Notes: generated from the sequence alone by a model not told the origin. DNA of 64,000 nt from Pseudonocardia hydrocarbonoxydans (GCF_006539565.1 NZ_BJNG01000003.1:1-64000); one strand, 5' to 3'. Shown: positions 16,639-25,185, counted from the stretch's first letter. Numbers and translations: made by a program.

Positions 16639-16659
16639 AGTCGCAAAAGCAGTGCGACT
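16639..16659 (-). promoter_or_regulatory. Inverted-repeat operator candidate upstream of cbiM
   Basis: AGTCGCA-N7-TGCGACT is a perfect 7-bp inverted repeat. On the minus strand it overlaps a possible -35 (TTGCGA) placed 18 bp from TAGCCT. That position suits a metal-responsive repressor of the cobalt/nickel operon. No cobalamin riboswitch features are seen in the leader. Confidence 0.55.
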
Positions 16660-16664
16660 AACGG

Positions 16665-17024
16665 TCAGGTTCCGTACTCGACCCGGAACGACCCGATGAG
16701 GGTCACCACGTTGCCGTCCGGGTCGGAGATCGGCGCCAGGGTCACGCCCCGGTTCACCTCCTGGATGTCCCCGGGCTCCAGCCCGGCCGCCCGCAGGCCG
16801 TCGAGATGGGCCGGGAGGTCGTCGACGGCCAGGTTCAGCAGACCGCTCCCCGCCCGTCCGGGATCGACCCAGACCTGCACCCAGCCGCCCTCGGTCAGGT
16901 GCCACTCGGCCAGCGGCGGCATGGGGGTGTTGTCCGGCCCCCGGCCGAAGAGCCGTTCGTACCAGGCGCGGGACCGGTCGATGTCGGAGACGGGCAGGAC
17001 GGACAGGACGTGCGCGATGCTCAT
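16665..17024 (-). CDS. VOC (glyoxalase/bleomycin resistance) family protein
   Basis: A 119-residue single-domain VOC protein, with LSVLPVSDIDRSRAWYERLFG at the start, GGWVQVWVDPGRAGSGLLNLAV in the middle, and the typical end ISDPDGNVVTLIGSF. It forms dimers with a metal-binding barrel in characterised members. The reaction here cannot be assigned. It lies downstream of the aldehyde dehydrogenase gene on the same strand. Confidence 0.85.
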   Translation of the reverse strand: MSIAHVLSVLPVSDIDRSRAWYERLFGRGPDNTPMPPLAEWHLTEGGWVQVWVDPGRAGSGLLNLAVDDLPAHLDGLRAAGLEPGDIQEVNRGVTLAPISDPDGNVVTLIGSFRVEYGT

Positions 17025-17066
17025 GGGTGGACAGACCGCCCGGGCACGCGAAACTGATCGGTCCGG

Positions 17067-18539
17067 TCAGCCGCTGTGGGCGATCGCGACGTACTTGGTC
17101 TCCAGGAACTCCTCGATGCCGACGGAGCCGCCCTCCCGGCCCAGCCCGGATTGCTTGATCCCGCCGAACGGGGCGGCCGGGTTGGACACGAGCCCGGTGT
17201 TGAGCCCGATCATGCCCGCCTCCAGCCGCTCGCTCACGCGGAGCGCGCGCGTCACGTTCTCCGTGAACAGGTAGCTGACCAGCCCGAACTCGGTGTCGTT
17301 GGCCGCGGCGACGGCCTCGTCCTCGTCGTCGAACACGGTGATCGCGGCGACCGGGCCGAAGATCTCCTCGCGCGCGAGGCGGGCCGTCAGGGGCACGTCG
17401 GTGAGGACCGTGGGCGGGTAGAAGTGGCCGGGGCCGTCGGCGGGGTCGGCCCCGATCCGCACCGCGGCGCCCTTGTCGAGGGCGTCGCGCACCAGCGTGG
17501 TGACCTTCTCGCGGCCCTTGGCGTTCACCAGCGGGCCGACCTGCACGCCGTCCTCGGTGCCGCGGCCGACGACCAGCGCACCCATCCGCTGCGCGAGCCG
17601 CGAGGCGAAGTCCTCGGCGACGGAGCGGTGCACGAGGAACCGGTTGGCCGCGGTGCAGGCCTCGCCCATATTGCGCATCTTGGCCGCCATCGCCCCCTCG
17701 ACGGCCTTGTCCAGGTCGGCGTCGTCGAACACGATCAGCGGGGCGTTGCCGCCGAGCTCCATCGACGTCCGCAGCACCTTGTCCGCCGCCTGCTCCAGCA
17801 GCTTCTTGCCCACGGGCGTGGACCCGGTGAACGACAGCTTGCGCGCACGCCCGTCGCGGATCAGCGGCTCCATCACCGCACCGGCCTGCGAGGTCGTGAC
17901 GACGTTGAGCACGCCGTCGGGCAGGCCGGCCTCGACGAGGATCGCGGCGAGGGCGTGCATCGACAGCGGCGTCAGCTCCGAGGGCTTGATCACCATCGCG
18001 CAGCCGGCCGCGATCGCCGGGCCGATCTTGCGGGTGCCCATGGCCATCGGGAAGTTCCACGGGGTGATCAGCAGGCAGACCCCGACCGGCTGCTTCATGA
18101 CCAGGAACCGGCTGGTGCCCGCCGGTGCGACGGCGTACCCGCCGTCGATCCGGACGGCCTCCTCGGCGAACCAGCGGAAGAACTCCGCGGCGTAGGTGAT
18201 CTCGCCCTTCGACTCGGCCAGCGGCTTGCCCATCTCCAGGGTCATCAGCAGCGCCAGGTCGTCGATGCGCTCCATGAGCAGCTCGTAGGCGCGGCGCAGG
18301 ATCTCCCCGCGCTCGCGCGGCGCCATCGCGGCGAAACCGGCCTGCGCGGCGCACGCCGCCGACAGCGCCTCCATCCCGTCCTCGGGCCCCGCGTCGGCGA
18401 CCTCGACCAGCGTCTTCCCGGTGGCCGGGTCGTCGACGGCGAGGGTGGCGCCGGACGCGGCGGGGCGCCAGGACCCGCCGATGAACAGGCCGGTGGGGAC
18501 GGCGTCGAGCACCCGGGCTTCGTCGGTCGGAGTCGTCAT
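17067..18539 (-). CDS. NAD(P)-dependent succinate-semialdehyde-type aldehyde dehydrogenase
   Basis: A 490-residue aldehyde dehydrogenase of the GabD group. Visible are the Rossmann segment around FTGSTPVGKKLLEQ, the catalytic glutamate in MELGGNAPLIVFDDAD (about residue 261), and the catalytic cysteine in GEACTAANRF (about residue 291), followed by EEIFGPVAAITVFD. Probably oxidises succinate semialdehyde or a related short aldehyde to the acid. CAGCAT ends seven bases before the ATG at 18539. Divergent from the acyl-CoA dehydrogenase operon, so the two may act in one pathway. Confidence 0.9.
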   Translation of the reverse strand: MTTPTDEARVLDAVPTGLFIGGSWRPAASGATLAVDDPATGKTLVEVADAGPEDGMEALSAACAAQAGFAAMAPRERGEILRRAYELLMERIDDLALLMTLEMGKPLAESKGEITYAAEFFRWFAEEAVRIDGGYAVAPAGTSRFLVMKQPVGVCLLITPWNFPMAMGTRKIGPAIAAGCAMVIKPSELTPLSMHALAAILVEAGLPDGVLNVVTTSQAGAVMEPLIRDGRARKLSFTGSTPVGKKLLEQAADKVLRTSMELGGNAPLIVFDDADLDKAVEGAMAAKMRNMGEACTAANRFLVHRSVAEDFASRLAQRMGALVVGRGTEDGVQVGPLVNAKGREKVTTLVRDALDKGAAVRIGADPADGPGHFYPPTVLTDVPLTARLAREEIFGPVAAITVFDDEDEAVAAANDTEFGLVSYLFTENVTRALRVSERLEAGMIGLNTGLVSNPAAPFGGIKQSGLGREGGSVGIEEFLETKYVAIAHSG

Positions 18540-18675
18540 GGTCGCGATGCTGCCACCCGGGCCCCGGCGACGCAGCCCCCGTGCCCGGGCCCGTACACCG
18601 GCGGTGGGGCCCGCACACGGGGCCGGACCCGCGCGCGGCGTGTGCGAGCGCGGCGGATGGCGCAGGATGGCGCGT

Positions 18676-19845
18676 GTGACGTCCACTCTGCGCCGGCTGC
18701 CGGCACTCGTCCCGCCCCCCACCGAGCTGCCGCCCCGCGCCGCCGCGCTGCGGGCCGAGGTCCGGGCGTTCCTGGCGGAGGAGCGGGCCGCGGGGGCCTG
18801 GACGCCGCGCGCCGACGTCTGGCTGTCGGGCTGGGACGAGCGGTTCACCCGGGAGCTGGGGCGGCGCGGCTGGCTGGGCATGACGATCCCGGTCGAGTAC
18901 GGCGGGCACGGCCTCGGCGCGCTGGACCGCTACGTCGTCACCGAGGAGCTGCTCGCCGCGGGCGCGCCGGTGGCCGCGCACTGGGTGGCCGACCGGCAGA
19001 TCGGGCCCACCCTCATGCGGTTCGGCACCGAGGAGCAGCGGCAGCGCTACCTGCCGCGGATCGCGGCGGGGGAGTGCTACTTCGGCATCGGCATGAGCGA
19101 GCCCGACGCCGGCTCCGACCTGGCCGCCGTCCGCACGAGGGCGGTGCAGGTCGACGGCGGCTGGGAGCTGACCGGCACGAAGGTCTGGACCTCCGGGGCG
19201 CACCACGCGCACGCGTTCTTCGCCCTCGCCCGGTCGGCGCCGAAGGACGAGGGCAACCGGCACGCGGGGCTGTCGCAGTTCATCGTCGACCTCGACTCGC
19301 CCGGCGTGCAGATCCGCCCGATCCCGCTGCTCACCGGCGCGCACCACTTCAACGAGGTCGTGTTCGAGCGGGTGTTCGTCCCCGACGCGCAGGTGCTGGG
19401 CGAGCTGGGAGCCGGGTGGGCGCAGGTCACCGGCGAGCTGGCGTTCGAGCGCAGCGGGCCGGAGCGGTTCCTCTCGACGTTCCCGCTGCTCGTCGCGATG
19501 CTCGGCGAGCTGGCGGCGACGCCGGGCGTCGAACGCGAGGTGGGGCGGATCGTGGCACGGCTGTGGACGCTGCGGCGGATGTCGCTGGCCGTGGCCGGGT
19601 CCCTGGAGTCCGGGGAGGCGCCCGAGCTGGCCGCCGCCGTCGTCAAGGACCTGGGCACGCGGTTCGAGAACGAGATCGTCGACGCGGCCCGCACGCTGGT
19701 GGACCTGCCGCCCGACCCGGGCGCCGAGCCCGGGTTCGCGCGGTTGCTCGCCGACGCCGTGCTGCACGCCCCCGGCTTCACGCTGCGGGGCGGGACCAAC
19801 GAGGTGCTGCGCGGCATCGTCGCGCGCGGGATGGGGTTGCGCTGA
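18676..19845 (+). CDS. Acyl-CoA dehydrogenase, larger subunit
   Basis: A 389-residue FadE-type flavoprotein that introduces a double bond into an acyl-CoA. It has the N-terminal helical domain, YFGIGMSEPDAGSDLAAVRTRA, WELTGTKVWTSGAHHA, and a C-terminal FAD-domain end GGTNEVLRGIVARGMGL. GTG at 18676 is chosen over the ATG at 18667 because CAGGAT ends exactly seven bases before the GTG, and the ATG lies partly inside that hexamer. It overlaps the next dehydrogenase gene by one base (TGATG). The pair resembles actinobacterial alpha2beta2 enzymes. Confidence 0.9.
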   Translation: MTSTLRRLPALVPPPTELPPRAAALRAEVRAFLAEERAAGAWTPRADVWLSGWDERFTRELGRRGWLGMTIPVEYGGHGLGALDRYVVTEELLAAGAPVAAHWVADRQIGPTLMRFGTEEQRQRYLPRIAAGECYFGIGMSEPDAGSDLAAVRTRAVQVDGGWELTGTKVWTSGAHHAHAFFALARSAPKDEGNRHAGLSQFIVDLDSPGVQIRPIPLLTGAHHFNEVVFERVFVPDAQVLGELGAGWAQVTGELAFERSGPERFLSTFPLLVAMLGELAATPGVEREVGRIVARLWTLRRMSLAVAGSLESGEAPELAAAVVKDLGTRFENEIVDAARTLVDLPPDPGAEPGFARLLADAVLHAPGFTLRGGTNEVLRGIVARGMGLR

Positions 19846-20834
19846 TGTCCGAGGTCCGGGAGCTCGCGGAGTCGGTGTTCGAGAAGTCCGCCACCGCGGG
19901 CACAGAGCTGGACACCGCCCTGTGGGCGGCGTTGGAGGAGACCGGGCTCGCCCGGCTGACCCTGCCCGAGGGCGCGGGGGGCAGCGGGGCGGCGTACGCC
20001 GACGCGGCGGAGGTGCTGCAGGCCGCGGGGGAGCACGCCGCGCGCGTCCCGCTCGTGGAGACCGACCTGCTGGCCGGCTGGCTGCTGCACGCCCACGGCC
20101 TCGCCGTCCCCGGCGGCCCGTTGACGGCCGTGGCCGCGGACCTCGGGTCGGACGGGACGCTGGCCAGGGTCCCGTGGGCGCGGGGCGCGGCCGGGATCGT
20201 CGTGCTGACCCCGGCGGAGGTGCTGCTCCTGCCCGCCGACGGCCTGGAGGTCGACGGCGGCACCAACCTCGCCGAGGAGCCCCGCGACACCGTCCGCGTC
20301 ACCGCGGACCCCTCGGCCCGGGCCGACGCCGTTCCCGGCACCGGGGCGGAGTTCCGGCTGCGTGCGGCGCTCGGGCGCGCCCAGCTCCTGGCCGGGGCGG
20401 CCCGCGGCGCGCTGGAGCGGACGGTGCGCTACGCGGGGGAGCGGGTCCAGTTCGGCCGCCCCATCGGGCGGTTCCAGGCGGTGCAGCAGCAGCTCGCGCT
20501 GGCCGCCTCGGAGGTGGCCGCGTCCGGTGCGGCGGCCGCGGCGGCGGCGGCCACCGTCGACCGCGACGGGTTCGGCGCGCCGTCGGCCGCGTTCGCGGTG
20601 GCCGCGGCGAAGGCGCGGGCGGGCGAGGCGGCGGGCGAGGTGGCCCGGATCGCCCACCAGGTGCACGGGGCGATCGGGTTCACCCGCGAGCACGACCTGC
20701 GGCTGCTCACGACCCGGCTGTGGGCGTGGCGCGACGAGGACGGCTCCGACGCGCACTGGCAGGCCGAGCTGGGCGCCACGGTCCTCGCGGCCGGGCCGGA
20801 GGCGTTGTGGCCGATGGTCACCGGCTCCCCCTGA
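19845..20834 (+). CDS. Acyl-CoA dehydrogenase, smaller subunit
   Basis: A 329-residue acyl-CoA dehydrogenase homologue with a degenerate N-terminal half (PEGAGGSGAAYADAAEVL) and an intact C-terminal domain (VRYAGERVQFGRPIGRFQAVQQ; IAHQVHGAIGFTREHDL). The short, degenerate form next to a full-length partner matches the heteromeric acyl-CoA dehydrogenases described for steroid side-chain and ring catabolism in mycobacteria, where one subunit supplies most FAD contacts and the other the base. The substrate is unknown; a bulky acyl-CoA is an inference from that group. Confidence 0.88.
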   Translation: MSEVRELAESVFEKSATAGTELDTALWAALEETGLARLTLPEGAGGSGAAYADAAEVLQAAGEHAARVPLVETDLLAGWLLHAHGLAVPGGPLTAVAADLGSDGTLARVPWARGAAGIVVLTPAEVLLLPADGLEVDGGTNLAEEPRDTVRVTADPSARADAVPGTGAEFRLRAALGRAQLLAGAARGALERTVRYAGERVQFGRPIGRFQAVQQQLALAASEVAASGAAAAAAAATVDRDGFGAPSAAFAVAAAKARAGEAAGEVARIAHQVHGAIGFTREHDLRLLTTRLWAWRDEDGSDAHWQAELGATVLAAGPEALWPMVTGSP

Positions 20835-20844
20835 GCGGTGGGAA

Positions 20845-20867
20845 ATGCGTACGCATCCGGGTACGCT
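20845..20867 (+). promoter_or_regulatory. Toxin-antitoxin promoter and operator
   Basis: A perfect 12-bp palindrome ATGCGTACGCAT (20845-20856) is followed by the -10 element TACGCT (20862-20867), which ends six bases before the antitoxin ATG. A GTACGC half-site is repeated inside the -10. This fits autoregulation by the antitoxin's Phd-like domain. Confidence 0.65.
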
Positions 20868-20873
20868 CCGGCC

Positions 20874-21197
20874 ATGCTGCTGCCCCAGGTGCTGTCGTTC
20901 CGCGAGTTCCGCGCCGGGTTGGCGGCCACGCTGAAGCGCGTGCAGGAGCCCGACGCGGAGCCGGTCTTCGTGGGGGCGCACCGCAGGCCCGAGGCCGTCG
21001 TCATGTCGGTGGCGCACTACCGGTGCCTGCGCGAGGCGGCGGAGCGCCGTGAGGCCGTCGACGAGGCGCTGGCGTCGGTCCGGTTGGAGGGGCTGGAGCC
21101 GAGTCCGGAGGGGCTCCGGATGTTCGGCGCGGTGGCCGCCGGCACGATGACCACCGACGAGATGCGGGAACAGATCCTCGCGCGCTACCGCCGGTGA
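20874..21197 (+). CDS. Antitoxin: Phd/YefM-like domain fused to a VbhA-like Fic inhibitor
   Basis: A 107-residue protein. Residues 1-60 resemble Phd/YefM antitoxins (LSFREFRAGLAATLKRV; PEAVVMSVAHYRCLRE), likely binding DNA. From about residue 60 it resembles VbhA, the antitoxin of the Bartonella Fic toxin VbhT: SVRLEGLEPSPEG, then a helix ending EQILARYRR. The Fic-inhibition motif [ST]-x3-E-[GN] is present as S68-VRL-E72-G73; this glutamate pushes aside ATP in known Fic-antitoxin pairs. Its stop codon overlaps the toxin start. The start at 20874 follows TACGCT by six bases. Confidence 0.85.
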   Translation: MLLPQVLSFREFRAGLAATLKRVQEPDAEPVFVGAHRRPEAVVMSVAHYRCLREAAERREAVDEALASVRLEGLEPSPEGLRMFGAVAAGTMTTDEMREQILARYRR

Positions 21198-21772
21198 GCT
21201 GGGACCCCTACCTGGACCTGGCCTCCGGCGTCCTGCACAACCGGCTGGGGATCACCGATCGTGCCGAGCTGGCCCGCGCGGAGGCGGAGCTGACCGGTTC
21301 GCGGCTCGTCGACCTCGAGTGCACCGAGCTGCCCGGCCACTACGACCTCGCCCATCTGCAGGCCGTCCACCGCCACCTCTTCGGCGACGTCTACGACTGG
21401 GCCGGCGAGCTGCGCACCGTCGCGATCGGCAAGGGCGTGCCGTTCTGCCCACCCGACGAGCTGCGCGCCCGCGCCGACCTGCTGTTCGCCCAGCTCGCCC
21501 GCGACGGCCACCTCCGCGGCCTCGACCGCGACACCTTCGTCGACGCCCTGGCCCGGCTGCTCGCCGGGATCAACGCCCTGCACCCGTTCCGGGAGGGCAA
21601 CGGCCGCACGCAGCGCGCCTTCCTCGGGCAGCTCGCCCGGGCCGCGGGTCACCGCCTGCGGTGGGCCGGGATGGACCCGGTGGAGAACATCGAGGCGTCC
21701 CGGGCCGCCCATCTCGACGGCGACCGCGGCCGCCTGCGCGTCCTCCTCCACCGCGTCGTCGCCGTGGCATGA
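21194..21772 (+). CDS. Fic-domain toxin (AMP transferase)
   Basis: A 192-residue single-domain Fic protein. The complete active-site motif HPFREGNGRTQR (about residues 130-141) has the catalytic His and the anion-binding and ATP-binding residues, so an active nucleotidyl transferase is expected; VYDWAGELRTVAIGKG is the upstream flap region. Class I Fic toxins AMPylate targets such as DNA gyrase and topoisomerase IV until blocked by a separate antitoxin. The GTG start overlaps the antitoxin stop (GTGA). No type IV secretion domain is attached. Confidence 0.92.
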   Translation: MSWDPYLDLASGVLHNRLGITDRAELARAEAELTGSRLVDLECTELPGHYDLAHLQAVHRHLFGDVYDWAGELRTVAIGKGVPFCPPDELRARADLLFAQLARDGHLRGLDRDTFVDALARLLAGINALHPFREGNGRTQRAFLGQLARAAGHRLRWAGMDPVENIEASRAAHLDGDRGRLRVLLHRVVAVA

Positions 21773-21787
21773 CCCTCGATCATGCCG

Positions 21788-22246
21788 TCAGGCGGAGCCG
21801 ACCTTGCGGAAGTCCCAGCTGGTGATCTTCTCCGGGACCAGCTTGAGCCACCCGTGGCGGCCGTCGTGGTACATGGTGCCGCCGGTGTAGCGGTCGGCGA
21901 AGGCCTGCTCGGGACCCTCCAGCTCGGGTACCGGTTCGCCGGTGCGCGGCACCTCGCCGACCACCTCGACCCGGCCGCGCAGCTCGACACCGCGCAGCTC
22001 CGCGTAGTCCTCCCCGGCGTCGACGACGGCGGCGATCCGCGGGTCGGCGGCCAGGTCGGCCCACCGCTGGCTGCGCGACAGCGACGTCAGCCACATCGCC
22101 CCGCCGTGCCAGACGAACCACAGCGGGGTGGCGTGCGGGCCGTGGGTGCCGTTGGTGGCCACCCGCACCGTGCGCTGCTCGGCGAGGAAGGCGTCGACCT
22201 CCTCCGCCGTCATCGCGATCTTCCGGGACCGGCGCTGTTCCTTCAT
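21788..22246 (-). CDS. Pyridoxamine 5'-phosphate oxidase-family (split-barrel) protein
   Basis: A 152-residue FMN/F420-binding split-barrel protein with RTVRVATNGTHGPHATPLWFVWHGG near the start, SRSQRWADLAADPRIAAVVDAG, and the C-terminal WLKLVPEKITSWDFRKV. Actinobacterial members often use F420 rather than FMN; which one applies here is not visible. CATACT ends six bases before the ATG. Confidence 0.85.
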   Translation of the reverse strand: MKEQRRSRKIAMTAEEVDAFLAEQRTVRVATNGTHGPHATPLWFVWHGGAMWLTSLSRSQRWADLAADPRIAAVVDAGEDYAELRGVELRGRVEVVGEVPRTGEPVPELEGPEQAFADRYTGGTMYHDGRHGWLKLVPEKITSWDFRKVGSA

Positions 22247-22265
22247 GCCCGGAGTATGCCGCCCG

Positions 22266-23423
22266 TCAGGGCCACAGCCGCTCCGACGCCAGGCGCGCCC
22301 CGGCCGACAGCGCCCGGAACTTCTCCCACACCACGCTCGGGTGCACCTCGGGGGAGAAGCTCGCGCGGGAGGAGAAGCCGCAGTCGGCCCCGGCGATGAC
22401 GTTCTCCCGCCCGACGATGCCGGCGTACTGCTCGATCTGGTCGGCGATCAGCTCCGGGTGCTCGACGTAGTTGGTCGCGTGCCCGAGCAGGCCCGGGATC
22501 AGCACGACGCCGTCGTCGAGCGGGATGTCGCGCCAGATCTTCCACTCGTGCTGGTGGCGCGGGTTGGCCACCTCGAACGAGTAGGCGCCCGCCGGGATCC
22601 GCAGCATCAGCGGGGCGACCTCGCGCAGGTCGATGTCGTGCACCCGGGGGCCGTGGTTGAGGCCGTAGCAGGTGTGCAGGCGGATCCGGTCCCGCGGGAT
22701 GCCGCGCAGGGCGTGGGACAGGATCTCCACGTGCTGCTCGGCGTCGCGGCGTCGCTGTTCCGGCGTGGTCTCCGGGTTCTCCGAGAGGTACTCGATCAGC
22801 CAGGGGTCGTCGACCTGCAGCAGGAACCCGGCGTCGACGATGGCCAGGTACTCCTCGCGCAGCGCCTCGGCCACCGCCTCCAGGTACTCCCCGTGGGTGG
22901 GGTAGTGCTCGTTGCGGCCGAACCCGCTCGGGCTCGTCGAGGGCAGGAACGCCTCGGTGACGTCGTGCCCCTCCAGCGCCGCGCGCAGGTTCGCGATGTC
23001 GGTCGCCACCTGCTCCTGGCCGACGTAGGTGACCGGCCCGGTGCACACCATCGTCGTCATCGGTGAGACCTGCTCGGTGTACTTGCCCAGGTAGCCGGCG
23101 TAGTACTCGGGGAACGCGTCGATCTCCACCTGCCACGACGGCGGCATCAGCTTCTCCCCGGAGTCGGCGGCGAAGCCGGAGAGCCGGTCCTTGACGTAGG
23201 TCAGGAAGCTGACCTTGCCCATCTCCCCGTCGGTGACGACGTCGATGCCGGCCTCGACCTGCCGGTCGACGACCTCGGCGACGGCCGCGGCGACCCGCCC
23301 GGTGTAGCCGTCGGCGTCGTAGGGGCGGCCGTGTTCCTTCTCCCGCATGACCTCCAGCAGGTCACGGGGCCGGGCGAGGCTGCCGACGTGCGTGGTGAGG
23401 ATCCGGTCGCTGCTGCGTCGCAT
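22266..23423 (-). CDS. MetE C-terminal-like (cobalamin-independent methionine synthase II family) protein
   Basis: A 385-residue TIM-barrel protein like the catalytic half of MetE. It begins RILTTHVGSLARPRDLL, has DVVTDGEMGKVSFLTYV, the cysteine in LHTCYGLNHGP, and VIAGADCGFSSRAS, matching zinc ligands in MetE (His, Cys, Glu, Cys). Stand-alone members transfer methyl groups or cleave substrates other than in methionine synthesis; a metH gene lies 40 kb away. TAGCGT ends nine bases before the ATG, a looser fit than at other genes. Confidence 0.85.
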   Translation of the reverse strand: MRRSSDRILTTHVGSLARPRDLLEVMREKEHGRPYDADGYTGRVAAAVAEVVDRQVEAGIDVVTDGEMGKVSFLTYVKDRLSGFAADSGEKLMPPSWQVEIDAFPEYYAGYLGKYTEQVSPMTTMVCTGPVTYVGQEQVATDIANLRAALEGHDVTEAFLPSTSPSGFGRNEHYPTHGEYLEAVAEALREEYLAIVDAGFLLQVDDPWLIEYLSENPETTPEQRRRDAEQHVEILSHALRGIPRDRIRLHTCYGLNHGPRVHDIDLREVAPLMLRIPAGAYSFEVANPRHQHEWKIWRDIPLDDGVVLIPGLLGHATNYVEHPELIADQIEQYAGIVGRENVIAGADCGFSSRASFSPEVHPSVVWEKFRALSAGARLASERLWP

Positions 23424-23535
23424 GGTCCACGGACGCTAGGAGCCCGGCCGCGTGCCGGACAGGGGCCCGTTCCGCTGCGGCGAACGCTGCTCCGGACGGG
23501 TGCCGTCCGGGACGCGGCAGTAACCCGGGCCGCCG

Positions 23536-24471
23536 GTGATCGTTCCACCGGACGTGATGCGTCTGAGCCCCGTCCGGGTCGCCAAGTCCCTCGTCCCGGC
23601 CACGGTCCTGGCGCTCGGGGTCCTGCTGGCGACGCCCGCGGGGGCCGCGCCCGCGGAGAGCCCGTTCGCGACGCAGCCGCTGTTCGACTCCTACGTGGCG
23701 CTCGGCGACTCCTACGCCGCGGGCCCGCTGATCCCGCTGCAGACCGGCGTGCCGGCCGGCTGCCTGCGCTCCAACCGCAACTACCCGTCGCTGGTGGCGC
23801 AGACCGGCCGGGTCCCAGACTTCCGCGACGTGAGCTGCAGCGGCGGCACCACCGAGGACCTGTTCGCCCCCCAGACCACGCAGCTGGGCACCAACCCCCC
23901 GCAGCTCGACGCGCTGGGCCCGGACACCGCGGGCGTCACGCTGAGCATCGGCGGCAACGACATCGGCTTCGCCACGATCATCAACGAGTGCGCCACCCGC
24001 TCGCCGCGCGCCCCGCTCGGCGCGGCCTGCCGCGACTTCTACACCGCCGGGGACGGCAGCGACGAGCTCGCCGCCCGGATCGACGACACCGCCCCGAAGA
24101 TCGCCGCCGCCCTGGCCGAGATCGCCGCCCGGTCCCCGGAGGCCGAGGTGTACCTCGTCGGCTACCCGGCGATCCTGCCCGACGAGGGCCCGGGCTGCTT
24201 CCCCGTCGTCCCGTTCAGCCCGGGCGACGTCGCCTACCTGCGCGACACGGAGAAGGCGCTCAACGCGATGCTCGCCGAGCAGGCGGACGAGGCCGGGGTG
24301 ACCTACGTCGACACCTACGACCGGTTCATCGGTCACGACGTCTGCACGCTGCCGGGCACGAAGTGGATCGAGGGGCTGGTCCCGACCTCCCCCGCGGCGC
24401 CGGTGCACCCCAACGCGCTCGGCATGCTGTCGATGGCCCAGGACGTGCTCGCCGCGGCCGATCAGGGCTGA
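23536..24471 (+). CDS. Secreted SGNH/GDSL hydrolase (lipase-like)
   Basis: A 311-residue exported esterase/lipase. A signal peptide with the core SLVPATVLALGVLLATPAGA ends near residue 35. SGNH blocks follow: VALGDSYAAGPLI (nucleophilic Ser), SCSGGTTEDL, LSIGGNDIGFA, and HPNALGM with the catalytic His. Six cysteines suit disulfides, as in Streptomyces extracellular lipases. In-frame starts at 23536, 23554 and 23557 all leave a functional signal; the choice is uncertain. The 3' end overlaps the convergent WYL regulator by 10 bp. Confidence 0.88.
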   Translation: MIVPPDVMRLSPVRVAKSLVPATVLALGVLLATPAGAAPAESPFATQPLFDSYVALGDSYAAGPLIPLQTGVPAGCLRSNRNYPSLVAQTGRVPDFRDVSCSGGTTEDLFAPQTTQLGTNPPQLDALGPDTAGVTLSIGGNDIGFATIINECATRSPRAPLGAACRDFYTAGDGSDELAARIDDTAPKIAAALAEIAARSPEAEVYLVGYPAILPDEGPGCFPVVPFSPGDVAYLRDTEKALNAMLAEQADEAGVTYVDTYDRFIGHDVCTLPGTKWIEGLVPTSPAAPVHPNALGMLSMAQDVLAAADQG

Positions 24472-25148
24472 CGGGCCGCGCACCACCGGGACCATGCCGT
24501 CGCCAGGTCGAAGCCGGGCGGCGGGGTGAACCGGTGGCGGGTCAGGCGGATGCCGCGGACGTCGTCCACGCACAGGGCGTCGGGCACCCCGTCGGCGCCG
24601 GCGACGACCAGGTGCCACGAACCGGCCTTGAGCACCAGACCCAGCGGGTCGACGGTGCGGACCGGCCGTTGCGGGAGGGCGATCTCCACCCGCCGGTGAC
24701 CGCGGACGGCGGCGGCCAGGCGGCGCAGCTCGCCGTGCGGGACGCGGTGCCCCTCCCAGGGGTCGGGGTCGTGCAGGAACCACGTCGAGAGCTGCCCGAC
24801 CTGCGCCGCGGGTGCCGGCGGGAGCGCCGTCAGCAGCTTGTGCCGGGCGGAGCGGGCGGCCGCCCCGAGCCCGAGGCGGTGAGCCAGCCGCGGCTGCCCG
24901 ATCAGGAACAGCGACATCGCCTCCTCGTCGGTCAGCCCGGTCAGCTGCACGCGGAAGCCGTCGAGCAGCGTGATGCCGCCGCCCGCCCCGCGGGTGGTGT
25001 ACACCGGGATCCCCGCCTCGCTCAGCGCCTCGACGTCGCGCAGGACCGTGCGCTGCGACACCTCCAGCACGGCGGCGAGCTCCCCGGCGGTCATGTGGCC
25101 GCGGTGCTGCAGCACCGTGAGCATCTCCAGGACCCGGGCCGCCCGCAC
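24462..25148 (-). CDS. YafY-type HTH/WYL transcriptional regulator
   Basis: A 228-residue regulator with an N-terminal winged helix (LQHRGHMTAGELAAVLEVS, QRTVLRDVEALSEAGIPVYT) and a WYL domain (GLVLKAGSWHLVVAG), which senses small ligands or nucleic acid. The GTG at 25148 gives the canonical family N-terminus and follows TATCGT by seven bases. A GTG two codons upstream is less likely. Divergent from a small gene, with an inverted repeat between. Confidence 0.88.
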   Translation of the reverse strand: MRAARVLEMLTVLQHRGHMTAGELAAVLEVSQRTVLRDVEALSEAGIPVYTTRGAGGGITLLDGFRVQLTGLTDEEAMSLFLIGQPRLAHRLGLGAAARSARHKLLTALPPAPAAQVGQLSTWFLHDPDPWEGHRVPHGELRRLAAAVRGHRRVEIALPQRPVRTVDPLGLVLKAGSWHLVVAGADGVPDALCVDDVRGIRLTRHRFTPPPGFDLATAWSRWCAARQP

Positions 25149-25170
25149 GGGCACGACGATAGGGCGAACC

Positions 25171-25185
25171 TGACAGAAGATGTCA
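25171..25185. promoter_or_regulatory. Inverted repeat between WYL regulator and divergent gene
   Basis: TGACA-N5-TGTCA lies in the 61-bp gap between the two starts, with a further TGACA at the downstream ATG. A likely operator for the WYL protein, controlling both genes. Confidence 0.5.

Noticed and set aside
16572-16664. Cobalamin riboswitch upstream of cbiM
   Set aside because: No B12-box-like sequence or expected helices; only the inverted repeat is evident.
18667-18675. ATG start for the first acyl-CoA dehydrogenase
   Set aside because: It overlaps the CAGGAT element that is positioned seven bases before the GTG at 18676.
15991-19767. Very long antisense frames over the VOC/dehydrogenase region
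   Set aside because: They show no recognisable domains and run opposite to well-supported genes; long open antisense frames are expected at this GC content.
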